The notes beneath the pieces were generated by a model that was not told the DNA's origin, did no database searches, and saw nothing but the letters and a program-made list of their open reading frames with translations. From an uncultured Clostridia bacterium (GTDB lineage: Bacteria > Bacillota > Clostridia > Christensenellales > UBA1242), in contig CAKVHV010000001.1 of assembly GCA_934754475.1 (NCBI GenBank), forward strand, positions 1 to 64,000: a stretch of 64,000 bases of DNA, read 5' to 3'. Both the position numbers and the translations under genes were made by a program. Of the stretch, positions 26,972 to 36,071 are shown in pieces (the first letter of the stretch is position 1; every line of letters starts with the position of its first letter).

Positions 26972-28488
26972 AAAAAACAGTAGCACTAGTTATAATGGAT
27001 GGGTGCGGATATTCTGAAAATAAGTCCGGTAATGCTGTAGAGTTTGCCGAGACTCCAAATCTTGATAGATTTTGGAGTACTTATCCAACTACACTCATAA
27101 ATGCTTCTGGCAGAGCGGTAGGTTTGCCAGAAGGTCAAATGGGTAATAGCGAAGTGGGACACTTAAATTTAGGCGCTGGCAGAGTGGTTTATCAGGATAT
27201 TACAATGATAGACAAAGCGATTGAAGACGGTGAGTTCTTCAAAAACGACGTGCTTAAAAAGGCAATGGAAAATCTAAGTGAAAAAAATTCACTTCATTTG
27301 GTGGGTTTGCTCTCTTCTGGCGGAGTGCATAGTTCAATTAATCACTTGTTTGCTTTGCTTGAAATGGCAAAAAAACATGGCATCAAAAATGTTTATATTC
27401 ATGCCATAACTGACGGTCGTGATGTTCCACCAGATAGTGGTGTTAAGTTTATCAAAATGACCGAAGAAAAGACAAAAGAACTAGGTTTGGGAACTATCGC
27501 AACTATTGTCGGAAGATATTATTATATGGATAGAGACAAACGTTGGGAAAGAGTAGAAAAAGGCTATAATTGTGTGTTTAATGGAGTTGGAACAAGATTT
27601 GCAACACCTGAGAATGCAATACTTAATAGTTACAAAAATGGCATCACTGACGAATTTGTTGAACCTAGCATTATTGACGGATACAATGGTGTCAAAGACG
27701 GAGATAGTGTAATATTTTATAATTTTCGAAGCGATAGAGCAAGACAAATTTCTCATGCTATTTTGGATGAAAATTTTGATAGCTTTGCAAGAATCAAAAA
27801 AGACGTTTATTATGTTGGAATGACCGAATATGATGCAACACTCAAAAATATTCATACAGCATTCCCACCAAAAGACATCAAAAACACTTTGGGTGAGTAT
27901 TTAGCAAATAACGATTACAATCAATTAAGAATTGCCGAAACCGAAAAATACGCACATGTTACATTCTTCTTTAATGGCGGAGTTGAGACTCCAAACAAAA
28001 ATGAAGATAGAATTCTTATTCCTTCTCCAAAAGTTGCAACATATGACTTAAAACCTGAAATGAGCGCATACGAAGTAACTGAGAAAGCAGTAGATGCTGT
28101 TGGCAAATATGATGTAATTATACTTAACTTTGCCAATTGCGATATGGTTGGACATACAGGTGTATTTAATGCCACTGTTAGTGCGGTTGAAACGGTTGAT
28201 ACTTGTGTAAATAAGTTTGTAAGTCGTGTGCTTGAAGTAGGCGGTGTAACACTTCTTACTGCCGACCATGGCAATGCCGAAATGATGACATTTGAAGATG
28301 GTTCGCCATGTACATCACACACAACCAATCTTGTTAAGTTCTGTGTAATTGGTGATGATTACAAAGGCTGTGAATTAAAAGAAAACAAAGCCCTTTGTGA
28401 CGTTGCACCAACAATGCTTGAAATTTTGGGACTAGAAAAACCTGCCGAAATGACCGGCGAGAGTATTTTGAAACCACATACAAAATAA
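26968..28488 (+). CDS. gpmI: 2,3-bisphosphoglycerate-independent phosphoglycerate mutase
   Basis: This Mn-dependent alkaline-phosphatase-superfamily enzyme interconverts 3- and 2-phosphoglycerate. The 506-aa protein has the metal site MDGCGY, the catalytic Ser region GQMGNSEVGHLNLGAGR, HAITDGRDVPP, and C-terminal metal motifs FANCDMVGHTG and LLTADHGNAEMM. It completes a lower-glycolysis unit with pgk and tpiA. The start overlaps the tpiA stop as ATGA. Confidence 0.97.
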   Translation: MKKTVALVIMDGCGYSENKSGNAVEFAETPNLDRFWSTYPTTLINASGRAVGLPEGQMGNSEVGHLNLGAGRVVYQDITMIDKAIEDGEFFKNDVLKKAMENLSEKNSLHLVGLLSSGGVHSSINHLFALLEMAKKHGIKNVYIHAITDGRDVPPDSGVKFIKMTEEKTKELGLGTIATIVGRYYYMDRDKRWERVEKGYNCVFNGVGTRFATPENAILNSYKNGITDEFVEPSIIDGYNGVKDGDSVIFYNFRSDRARQISHAILDENFDSFARIKKDVYYVGMTEYDATLKNIHTAFPPKDIKNTLGEYLANNDYNQLRIAETEKYAHVTFFFNGGVETPNKNEDRILIPSPKVATYDLKPEMSAYEVTEKAVDAVGKYDVIILNFANCDMVGHTGVFNATVSAVETVDTCVNKFVSRVLEVGGVTLLTADHGNAEMMTFEDGSPCTSHTTNLVKFCVIGDDYKGCELKENKALCDVAPTMLEILGLEKPAEMTGESILKPHTK

Positions 28489-28505
28489 ACTAAAAGGATA
28501 AAAAT

Positions 28506-28742
28506 ATGAATTTATTACTTGGCGCTTTGCAAAATCTTTGGAATAACTTTTATAGCACATGTGTAAGGAATATTGATGTCAAACTTAGATACACAATCGG
28601 TGTTGCAATAATTTTGGCTTCGATGATAATATTTGTTATGTGTTCCAAAGGAAAAAACAAAGGCATGCTTATTAACAACTGGTTTTTGTTTTGGATTTCG
28701 ATGATTTTGCTCATAATTGGAATAGTTTATATGTCAATTTAG
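28506..28742 (+). CDS. Small membrane protein, 78 aa
   Basis: The function is not known. Two hydrophobic helices (about residues 28-46 and 58-77) are separated by a short basic loop (SKGKNKG), with an amphipathic N-terminal stretch. An AAAGGAT-type ribosome site precedes the ATG, 17 nt after gpmI, so it belongs to the glycolytic transcript. It lies just before the secG promoter. Confidence 0.6.
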   Translation: MNLLLGALQNLWNNFYSTCVRNIDVKLRYTIGVAIILASMIIFVMCSKGKNKGMLINNWFLFWISMILLIIGIVYMSI

Positions 28743-28752
28743 CCAATTTATA

Positions 28753-28781
28753 TTGCCAAGCAATAATAAATATGTTAAAAT
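28753..28781 (+). promoter_or_regulatory. Promoter of secG
   Basis: TTGCCA (28753-28758), 17-bp spacer, TAAAAT (28776-28781). Confidence 0.5.
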
Positions 28782-28815
28782 TATTTCAAGTTTTTTATAA
28801 TTTAAGGAGAATATT

Positions 28816-29115
28816 ATGTTTAGATATTTGCTAGATGTGTCGGCTGGAGCAGCAAGAGCGCTTACAACTATTCGTTCGATTTTGTTGATACTTACTGCTA
28901 TTGCGGCTATTGCTATAATTGTTGCAGTTTTGATTCAACCTTCAAATCCTGATGGTGGAAGAAACGTAATTACTGGAACAAATGATAGTTATTATGCTCA
29001 AAATAAAGGCGACACCAAGGAAGGACGACTAAAAAAGATTATTATTATTTGTTCAGTTATTATTCTTGTTTTGACTGTAGCATTTTATGTAATCGAGCAT
29101 TTCTTTGCAGGTTAA
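28816..29115 (+). CDS. secG: Preprotein translocase subunit SecG
   Basis: SecG is the small accessory membrane subunit of the SecYEG channel. The 99-aa protein has two membrane helices (about 22-43 and 76-96) joined by a Gly-rich loop with QPSNPDGGRNVITG, the typical SecG connector. AAGGAGA precedes the ATG. Its position just before rnr matches the secG-rnr-smpB-ssrA order of Firmicutes, although smpB-ssrA lies about 7.7 kb away and inverted here. Confidence 0.88.
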   Translation: MFRYLLDVSAGAARALTTIRSILLILTAIAAIAIIVAVLIQPSNPDGGRNVITGTNDSYYAQNKGDTKEGRLKKIIIICSVIILVLTVAFYVIEHFFAG

Positions 29116-29123
29116 AGTGCATT

Positions 29124-29192
29124 AAGACTTTTTGATAGTGGAACAAATTGCAATATGTATAAGATTTGCTCCATGACAAAAAGTCTTTTTTA
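29124..29192 (+). terminator. Long terminator hairpin after secG
   Basis: AAGACTTTTT (29124-29133) pairs with AAAAAGTCTT (29178-29187), with an inner imperfect stem (GGAACAAAT / ATTTGCTCC), followed by T residues. It separates secG from rnr. Confidence 0.75.
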
Positions 29193-29235
29193 AATCTAAC
29201 TAAAAAAACAAACATATAATATAAAAAGGATTACA

Positions 29236-31455
29236 ATGGAAGAATTAGACAAATTAATCATAAATCAAATAAAACAAAACAAACTAAGTTCTCTTAGATA
29301 TGACCTTATAATAAACCAATTATCTGTGCTTAATAACAAGCCTTATGAACTTATGAAATTAACACTAGATAGACTTATTAGTGAAAACAAAGTAAGCCTA
29401 AAATGTGTCAAAAGTGAAACTCCAAAGCCAAAGAAAGAAAAACGAATTACAAAAATAGATAATTCAGTTAAGTCGCCATACTCATCCGATAGACAAAATA
29501 ACATTGATTTGGCTTATGATATAATTAATCGAAAAGACAAAAAATCCAACTCAAAAATTCAAAAGGTCGAAGGAAGAATTCAAGGCACATCTAAGGGCTA
29601 TGCTTTTTTGATTCCAACAGATATAACTCTTGATGATATATTTATTCCAGAACGAGAACTTGGCAGTGCTATGAATAACGATAGAGTCGTTGTTGCTGTC
29701 AAAAATACTGGTGGCAAAAAAATGGAAGGCAAGGTTATTCAAGTTATTGAACGAAATAGTATGCGTATTGTTGGACTTTTGCATATAGTCAAAAAACTAG
29801 CATATGTGACTCCCGATGATGTTAAGTTTGGAAAAGATATTTCAATTCCTTTGAAGAGTCTAAATGGTGCAAAAGACGGACAAAAAGTCGTAGCCAAAAT
29901 CACAAGATACTATGCTAGCAAACGAAACCCAGACGGTGAGATAGTCGAAGTCTTGGGAGAGCCAAACAAAATAGACACTGAAGTCATGGCTATTATTAGA
30001 AGTTATGGACTTGTGGAAGATTTTCCAAACAAAGTCAAAGAGAGTGCTAAGTTTTTGCCAGAGAGCATAGCCAAAAGCGACTATCCAAATAGACTAGATT
30101 ATACAAATAATATTTGCTTTACTATAGATGGTGAAGACACAAGAGATATTGACGATGCAGTGTCAATAGATATTGCCAAAAATGGCAATAGGATTTTGGG
30201 TGTGCATATTGCGGATGTTGGCGAATATGTCAAAAGAGATAATGTGTTTGACAAGGAAGCATTCAAACGTGGAACTAGTGTATACTTTCCAAATCTTGTT
30301 TTGCCAATGCTTCCAAGGGAATTGTCTAATGGAATTTGTTCACTAAATGAAAGAGTGGATAGACTAGCACTAAGTTGCTTTATGGAATTTGACAAAGATG
30401 CAAACTTAGTAGATTACAAGATTTGTGAGAGTATAATTAACTCCAAAAAGAGATTTACTTATACCGAAGTTCAAAGAGTATTCGACGGAGCAAAAGACCA
30501 AAACGAAGAATTAATCGAAAAATTAAATCTAATGCGTTCGCTTGCTAGTCAACTAGAAAAGAAACGTCACGATAGGGGTGCTATTGAATTTAATATCCCC
30601 GAAGTTCAAGTATATCTAAATGATTTGGGTGATGTTTTGAATTTGACAAAACGTGAACACAACGAAAGTCACAAACTTATTGAATCGTTCATGATAGTGG
30701 CGAATGAGACAATTGCTACACACTTTTTGTCAAAAAACATACCTTTTGTGTACAGAATACACGAAAGTCCTGATGCTGAGAAAATTCAAAGACTTGTTGG
30801 AATGGTAGATAATTTTGGAGTTAAACATAGCATAAACTCCGATGAATGTGAGCCAAAAGATATTCAGAAATTACTTGAGAGTATAGAGAATGAGCCTTGT
30901 GAATATGTGCTAAATAAAATCGCTTTGCGTTGTATGAAAAAAGCAAAGTATAGTCCAGATTGTATTGGTCACTATGGTCTTGCTAGTCCAAAGTATTGTC
31001 ATTTTACTAGTCCAATTAGACGTTATCCTGACCTTACTATTCATAGAATTATCAAAGAATATTTGCACAACGAAATTAATGATAGAGAAAAATTAATTCT
31101 CAAAGAATTTGTTAACTACTCATCAATTCAATCATCCGAAACAGAACGAAATGCTGAGAGTGTCGAAAGAGATGTTGATGATTTGTATAGAGTGTTTTAT
31201 ATGACACATCACATTGGCGAAGAGTTTGAAGGGGTTATTAGTGGTGTTACAAACTTTGGAATATTTGTTGAGTTAGACAATACTTGTGAAGGCATGATAA
31301 AGATTGAAAATTTGCCACAAGACCAGTATGAATATTTCGAAGATAGATTCTGTCTCAAAGGTTACAATCACTTGTACACAATTGGCGACAAACTCAAAGT
31401 TAAGAGCGTTAGAGCGGATATACTTTCGCGTGAAATAGATTTTGTGCTTGTATAA
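29236..31455 (+). CDS. rnr: Ribonuclease R
   Basis: RNase R is a 3'-to-5' exoribonuclease that degrades structured RNA and acts with trans-translation. The 739-aa protein has an N-terminal helical region, cold-shock domains, the RNB catalytic domain with TIDGEDTRDIDDAVSI (metal-binding acidic residues), HIADVGEYV, YFPNLVLPMLP, and YCHFTSPIRRYPDL. A C-terminal S1 domain (GVISGVTNFGIFVELDN) closes the chain. The length is normal. It follows secG and ends at a strong terminator. Confidence 0.96.
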   Translation: MEELDKLIINQIKQNKLSSLRYDLIINQLSVLNNKPYELMKLTLDRLISENKVSLKCVKSETPKPKKEKRITKIDNSVKSPYSSDRQNNIDLAYDIINRKDKKSNSKIQKVEGRIQGTSKGYAFLIPTDITLDDIFIPERELGSAMNNDRVVVAVKNTGGKKMEGKVIQVIERNSMRIVGLLHIVKKLAYVTPDDVKFGKDISIPLKSLNGAKDGQKVVAKITRYYASKRNPDGEIVEVLGEPNKIDTEVMAIIRSYGLVEDFPNKVKESAKFLPESIAKSDYPNRLDYTNNICFTIDGEDTRDIDDAVSIDIAKNGNRILGVHIADVGEYVKRDNVFDKEAFKRGTSVYFPNLVLPMLPRELSNGICSLNERVDRLALSCFMEFDKDANLVDYKICESIINSKKRFTYTEVQRVFDGAKDQNEELIEKLNLMRSLASQLEKKRHDRGAIEFNIPEVQVYLNDLGDVLNLTKREHNESHKLIESFMIVANETIATHFLSKNIPFVYRIHESPDAEKIQRLVGMVDNFGVKHSINSDECEPKDIQKLLESIENEPCEYVLNKIALRCMKKAKYSPDCIGHYGLASPKYCHFTSPIRRYPDLTIHRIIKEYLHNEINDREKLILKEFVNYSSIQSSETERNAESVERDVDDLYRVFYMTHHIGEEFEGVISGVTNFGIFVELDNTCEGMIKIENLPQDQYEYFEDRFCLKGYNHLYTIGDKLKVKSVRADILSREIDFVLV

Positions 31456-31484
31456 ATCTAAAAGTATTTTAAGAATTTTTAATA

Positions 31485-31517
31485 AAAAAACTAACGAAAT
31501 TGTTTCGTTAGTTTTTT
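31485..31517. terminator. Intrinsic terminator after rnr
   Basis: AAAAAACTAACGAAA (31485-31499) pairs with TTTCGTTAGTTTTTT (31503-31517). The symmetric A/T flanks allow action in both directions, also for the minus-strand gene that ends at 31621. Confidence 0.9.
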
Positions 31518-31526
31518 GGTTTAACT

Positions 31527-31559
31527 TATGAATTAATTTTTGAACCTATGAATTAATTT
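31527..31559. repeat. 13-nt direct repeat
   Basis: TATGAATTAATTT occurs at 31527-31539 and 31547-31559, in the gap after rnr. It may simply be a small slippage duplication. Confidence 0.5.
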
Positions 31560-31620
31560 GTTAGATTTGAAAACAGTATTTTAAAAGTCTTCTAAATTAG
31601 ATTTGAAACTTAAATGAGTA

Positions 31621-32331
31621 TTATCTTCGATTGTCTCTATCAAAGTCTATGGTGTTTGGACTAATTGCTCTTAAGTCCATGTCAAACTTATCGTAACCAT
31701 GCTTTAGACTATCATAAACATCAAGTACTGCATCAATCTCGCCATGTGCTAGTGCATAATAAGTTTTGTCTCGTTTTGTGTGACAATAGTCAAATAGATT
31801 AAAGGCATCAAACTTGTATTCAAACAATGCGCCGATTAAGTCTCGGCTGAGTATTTCGCTATAAATATTTTTGACACTACTATCGCTTAAGTATTCTTCC
31901 TTGGCGGTTATTAAATTTGGCACAACATTTTCTTCAAAATATTTGTACAAAGTAAATTTGTTTTGAGATACACTATCTGCATCTATGTTAATATCGTGCT
32001 TTTGATTGTAATCTTCAATTAAAAACTTGGATACATTATCATAATCGGTTTCAAACTGCTCGTTGTTTCCAAGCATCATGCTAAGATGTTTGCCTTCTTT
32101 GTTTGCTAGAGTTAGTCTTCCGCAAACTATTGCATTTCTAAGTGCATACTCTGGCATTCCAGCAATTGCAAATTCGTATGACTTTTTGTAATCACTAGTT
32201 CCACTCTTTGACATACGACTTTTTAATTTTAAATTATACTCTTTTTGAGACATCGGAAAATATCCGTCGGCTATCGCAAGTGCAAGTATTAGAGCATTTT
32301 CGTTTTGAATATCTAAATTTGATTTTTTCAT
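31621..32331 (-). CDS. Hypothetical protein, 236 aa
   Basis: No family is recognised. The protein is soluble, mostly alpha-helical by composition, and has no signal peptide or membrane helix. It starts at ATG 32331 (complement), behind AGGTGGG; a longer in-frame start lies inside that ribosome site. It has the same A+T richness as its neighbours. It faces rnr across a bidirectional terminator and begins the accessory stretch between rnr and ssrA. Confidence 0.6.
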   Translation of the reverse strand: MKKSNLDIQNENALILALAIADGYFPMSQKEYNLKLKSRMSKSGTSDYKKSYEFAIAGMPEYALRNAIVCGRLTLANKEGKHLSMMLGNNEQFETDYDNVSKFLIEDYNQKHDINIDADSVSQNKFTLYKYFEENVVPNLITAKEEYLSDSSVKNIYSEILSRDLIGALFEYKFDAFNLFDYCHTKRDKTYYALAHGEIDAVLDVYDSLKHGYDKFDMDLRAISPNTIDFDRDNRR

Positions 32332-32544
32332 AATTCCCACCTAATTATGTTTCGTTAAAAATATTTTAGCATATGGAAATTGCAATTTCAATAGTGAAAT
32401 CAAAAATTCTTACGATTTTAAATATTTTTTTGGGTTGGGTATTGATTTTGGGATTTTCTTGTGATATTATTTATCTTGCAAATTATTCTATAAAGTATTT
32501 ATTATTTTAAAAGATATTATTGTTTTAGCAAAAAGGGGGAAAAT

Positions 32545-32910
32545 ATGAAATTAACAGATAGTGAAATTTTGGATTACTACACTCTCCGAATGAAAGCACC
32601 ACGTCTAAAAAAATATGGCGAAGTAGTTAGACTACTTGGTGGTTTTGGAAAATTAAAAGTAACAAGAACATATACAAGACTTGATGATAACGGAAATAGT
32701 ACTGACAAAGTTATTGATTCTTATTTGTTGGTCAAGGGGATTGATGGAAATAGCCTTATTTCTGTGGATAGTGTGCCTTATCTTGATTTGTATGTCGATG
32801 GTTCGGTTATTAGAACCAAAGATGTTGAAGATATTTGGTTTGACGAATGTGGAAATAAATACATCAAGAATCCTGATATTCAACTAGACGACAAACATAT
32901 CGAAATGTGA
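32545..32910 (+). CDS. Hypothetical protein, 121 aa
   Basis: No family is recognised. The short soluble protein has a basic helix at the N-terminus (YYTLRMKAPRLKKYGEVVR) and alternating beta-type segments afterwards (KLKVTRTYTRLDD, SYLLVKGIDG, SVPYLDLYVDG). AAAGGGGGAAA precedes the ATG. It is a single gene, closed by the hairpin at 32994, and divergent from the gene at 31621. Confidence 0.6.
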   Translation: MKLTDSEILDYYTLRMKAPRLKKYGEVVRLLGGFGKLKVTRTYTRLDDNGNSTDKVIDSYLLVKGIDGNSLISVDSVPYLDLYVDGSVIRTKDVEDIWFDECGNKYIKNPDIQLDDKHIEM

Positions 32911-32993
32911 TTAAAATAAACTTAAAATAACAAAATATTGATATTTGAAATATAATTGTATTAATATTTTGATAATTAATTCAAAATTTTGAT

Positions 32994-33023
32994 AAATGAC
33001 TTGACTTTTAAGTCATTTTTTTT
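32994..33023 (+). terminator. Terminator overlapping the next promoter
   Basis: AAATGACTT (32994-33002) pairs with AAGTCATTT (33010-33018) and is followed by a T-run. The -35 of the following promoter lies inside the hairpin. Confidence 0.75.
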
Positions 33024-33030
33024 GTAAAAT
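33001..33030 (+). promoter_or_regulatory. Promoter of the XRE-RSH operon
   Basis: TTGACT (33001-33006), 18-bp spacer, TAAAAT (33025-33030). The overlap with the preceding terminator is compact but workable. Confidence 0.5.
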
Positions 33031-33069
33031 AATTTCAAAGTTATCTAAAGACAAAAAATAGGAGTTTTT

Positions 33070-34032
33070 ATGAATTCAATGTTTCAAACAAATCTCAAAA
33101 AATTAACAAAACTATACACTCAAAAAAATATTGCAGACAAAACTGGGTTTTCGCAATCTAGTATAAATAATTATTTATCCGGTTCAAGCGAGCCTTCCAT
33201 TCAGTTCCTAATTGCTCTCAAAAACGCATTTGGAATTAGTGTCGAAGACTTTTTGTTTTCGGATTTTGAAGTTACAACCGATGTATCTTTTGATAAGTTT
33301 ATAGGCAATTACATGATTTATTATTACAATAATAATTCATACAAAGGCGAAGTGCATACAAACATTTCAAGTACTCTAAACTATGGCGTTCTTAGTATCT
33401 TTAAGAATAACGAACTAGATAGTGCTGTCAAAGTTTTGGCTACTTTTGTCAAAGATAGAGTGGGGGCGACCAAACTTCTCAAAGAACTAAATAGTGCAAA
33501 TGCCCCAATCGAAGAGATTTATACTCAAAGTGGAAATAAGTACTCTGGCGAAATCTCTCTAAATGAACAAAGCATATTTATTGACCTTAGCAATTTTGAA
33601 AACAGTGATAAGTGTTCTATAATTTTGTCTAACCCGCCTAGCAAAAAAGATTATATCGGTGGTGTTGGAACGGTTAATTCTATTGCAAGGGGCAGAGAAC
33701 ACAATCCTTGCGTGCAATTTATAATTTTGTCAAAAACACTAATTGATGCGCCAGATGGAGAACTATATAATATACTCAAAGTTAGCGATTATAGCGTTAA
33801 TATGGATTATGCTATCAAGGATATAATAGATTTGTTTAAGAGACTTTATGCCGAAAATAACGAGTTATCCTTGGAACTTACTGACAATCAAAAGCAAGCA
33901 ATTGTCAAAAACAAACTCGAATATTACTTTAATGATATTTTGGAAGCAAATTCATTTAGATTTGCCAAAGTGTCAAACAAAGAAGACGATACAATTTATA
34001 ATTTAATTAAGGAAGGAATCAAAGTTGAATAG
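33070..34032 (+). CDS. XRE-family regulator with large C-terminal domain
   Basis: This is a predicted DNA-binding regulator of 320 aa. Residues 8-62 are a helix-turn-helix: QKNIADKTGFSQSSINNYLSG holds the recognition helix, followed by PSIQFLIALKNAFGISVEDFL, typical of the Cro/CI group. The remaining 250 residues are an unrecognised, mixed alpha/beta region that could sense a ligand. The last 8 nt overlap the TTG start of the RelA/SpoT-like gene, so the two are translationally coupled, and alarmone control of or by this regulator is a reasonable guess. Confidence 0.8.
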   Translation: MNSMFQTNLKKLTKLYTQKNIADKTGFSQSSINNYLSGSSEPSIQFLIALKNAFGISVEDFLFSDFEVTTDVSFDKFIGNYMIYYYNNNSYKGEVHTNISSTLNYGVLSIFKNNELDSAVKVLATFVKDRVGATKLLKELNSANAPIEEIYTQSGNKYSGEISLNEQSIFIDLSNFENSDKCSIILSNPPSKKDYIGGVGTVNSIARGREHNPCVQFIILSKTLIDAPDGELYNILKVSDYSVNMDYAIKDIIDLFKRLYAENNELSLELTDNQKQAIVKNKLEYYFNDILEANSFRFAKVSNKEDDTIYNLIKEGIKVE

Positions 34033-35440
34033 TGTAGACGAAATTTTTAAACAAATTATTGATACTGCAAACTCGTTTGATGTTCCAACTCAAATTATAG
34101 AAAAAGCATATCTCAAAGCCAAAGATTTGCACAAAGACCAAAAGCGAAAAGATGGAACTCCATATATTTATCATCCCGTTGAAGTTGCACTCATTCTTGC
34201 CAAACTTGGCTTTGATGAAAACGTTATTGCTGGTGGACTTTTGCATGACACTATGGAAGATTGTGGATATACACCCGAACAACTCAAGAAAGACTTTAAC
34301 GAAACAATTTTTGACCTTGTAGACTGTGTTAGTGCAATAGACAATACAAACTATGTATTCAACAAAGATAATGTTTTTGAAGATACAAATTTTGTTAAGT
34401 CTTCCGCCGAAGAGCAAACATTTATAAAACTTATAAGTCTTGGAAAACAAAATCCTTGTGGATTTGCTATTAAGTTTGCGGATAGACTACATAATCTTAG
34501 AACAATTTCAAGTTTTGAATATCCAAAGCAACTCGAAAAAGTTAGAGAAACCGAAAAATGGGTTATTCCAATTGCCAAGACTTTGCAATCAGAGTATTTC
34601 TATAGAGAAATGAAAAACGAATGTTTTAAGATAGTTAATCAGTATTCTCTTGGATACTTTGAACAATATAACAATTTTTACAAGACAAATACTCAGATAA
34701 TTAATAACCTTGAAAATTCGTTAAATGTAGTATTTAATGGAACGAATATCAAAAAAATAGTTTTTCGAAATGTCAAAGAATACAAAATCTTTGAAGACTT
34801 AGTTCGTCTTAACAAAAATGCCGAAATCTCCAAGGTTTCTCAAGGTCAGATGCTCAAAGTCACAAATTATAATATCTATATGTTATATAATTGCAAAACT
34901 CACAAAGAAGCGGTATTTCTAGTTTTGGAAAAACTAAAAAACAACACGAAACTCAAGATTATTGACGCCAAGATTGGTGGATTTACAAACAAAATGTACT
35001 TCCAACTTGAAGACAACAATTGCATTAAGTACAATATGTATATAATGAGTGAAAGTGAGTTTGTCGAAACTCAAGTAGGAACTCTTGATGGTCAACATTT
35101 GGAGTCTTTGGACGAAGACAATATCAATCACTTGGATGACGAGATTATCAAAGTCAAAACCCGTTCTAACGAGATAAAATATATCGCAAAAAATAGTACA
35201 GTTTTGGATTTTGCTTTCAAAATTCACAAAGATATTGGATTTGCCTTTAAGTATGCAATTATTAATGACGGAAAGACCAAATATCCGCCTTATACTAAAC
35301 TTCATTCTAACGACAAAGTTGAAATAGTTGTCGACAAAATAAATGACAAACTCAAAAACAATGCCGAACTTAAATGGTTTGCATATGTTAACACCGAACT
35401 TGCCAAAAAAATTCTAATTAAATATTTTGAGAATAAGTAG
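34025..35440 (+). CDS. RelA/SpoT-like HD hydrolase with TGS domain, synthetase degenerate or absent
   Basis: This protein is related to (p)ppGpp hydrolases. Residues 35-190 form the HD domain: YIYHPVEVA, GLLHDTMED, and KFADRLHNLRT keep the metal- and nucleotide-binding residues. A TGS domain follows near residues 385-435 (STVLDFAFKIHKDIGFAFKY, KLHSNDKVEIVVDK). The middle section, where Rel enzymes have the synthetase domain, is only about 180 residues and I find no intact synthetase motif. At 471 aa it is much shorter than full Rel (about 730 aa). TTG start at 34025 behind AAGGAAGG, overlapping the XRE gene. Likely a hydrolase-only homologue. Confidence 0.75.
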   Translation: MNSVDEIFKQIIDTANSFDVPTQIIEKAYLKAKDLHKDQKRKDGTPYIYHPVEVALILAKLGFDENVIAGGLLHDTMEDCGYTPEQLKKDFNETIFDLVDCVSAIDNTNYVFNKDNVFEDTNFVKSSAEEQTFIKLISLGKQNPCGFAIKFADRLHNLRTISSFEYPKQLEKVRETEKWVIPIAKTLQSEYFYREMKNECFKIVNQYSLGYFEQYNNFYKTNTQIINNLENSLNVVFNGTNIKKIVFRNVKEYKIFEDLVRLNKNAEISKVSQGQMLKVTNYNIYMLYNCKTHKEAVFLVLEKLKNNTKLKIIDAKIGGFTNKMYFQLEDNNCIKYNMYIMSESEFVETQVGTLDGQHLESLDEDNINHLDDEIIKVKTRSNEIKYIAKNSTVLDFAFKIHKDIGFAFKYAIINDGKTKYPPYTKLHSNDKVEIVVDKINDKLKNNAELKWFAYVNTELAKKILIKYFENK

Positions 35441-35447
35441 GTAGAGT

Positions 35448-35993
35448 ATGCAAATTTTAGTATATATTTTAAGTGCATTTTCAATTATTACTATTCTTCT
35501 TTCAGCGATTCTCAAAAACAAAACAACTATAATGTTTTTGTATGTACTGGACGATATTTGGCTAATTGGAGTATATCTTTTGCTCGGAAAATATTTAGGA
35601 ATGGTTTTGGTTGGTATACTGACTATAAAAACTCTAGTATTCTATCTGTTTTCGCTCAAAAAAGTTAAACCAAATATTTGGATGTTGATACTCTTTGAAG
35701 CATTAATTATTGGTGCAAGCATTTTCCTTTGGCAAAACTGGTTTGACATATTTATGCTTGTAAACTCCATTCTCATGACTTATGCCACATGGCAAGATAA
35801 TGTCAAAGTCCTAAAGATTGCTTGTATAGTTCGATGTTGTCTACTGATGACGTACAACACTTTGGTTAGGGCATATCTATATGTAGTAAGCAATGTTATC
35901 GAAGAAGTATCATCGACTATTTGTCTAATAGATATTTTCAAAAAGGAAAAGATAAGTAAAAGTCAAGTAACCAAAGAATCAGAAGATAAGTAA
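35448..35993 (+). CDS. YgjV-like inner membrane protein
   Basis: The 181-aa integral membrane protein has about six hydrophobic segments in the first 160 residues and a basic cytoplasmic tail (KKEKISKSQVTKESEDK). The pattern FLYVLDDIWLIGVYLLLGKYLG and the later AYLYVVSNVIEEVSSTICLID resemble the YgjV membrane family, whose function is unknown. It starts 7 nt after the RSH-like gene, so it is probably the third gene of that operon. Confidence 0.6.
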   Translation: MQILVYILSAFSIITILLSAILKNKTTIMFLYVLDDIWLIGVYLLLGKYLGMVLVGILTIKTLVFYLFSLKKVKPNIWMLILFEALIIGASIFLWQNWFDIFMLVNSILMTYATWQDNVKVLKIACIVRCCLLMTYNTLVRAYLYVVSNVIEEVSSTICLIDIFKKEKISKSQVTKESEDK

Positions 35994-36015
35994 GATAATT
36001 TTTTAGTATTCAATC

Positions 36016-36058
36016 AAAAAAAAGAACATATTGAACCATAGTCAATATGCTCTTTTTT
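36016..36058. terminator. Bidirectional terminator
   Basis: An A-run, a 13-bp imperfect stem (36022-36034 with 36042-36054, one mismatch) and a T-run lie between two convergent genes. Confidence 0.8.
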
Positions 36059-36071
36059 GTAGATTTAAAAT

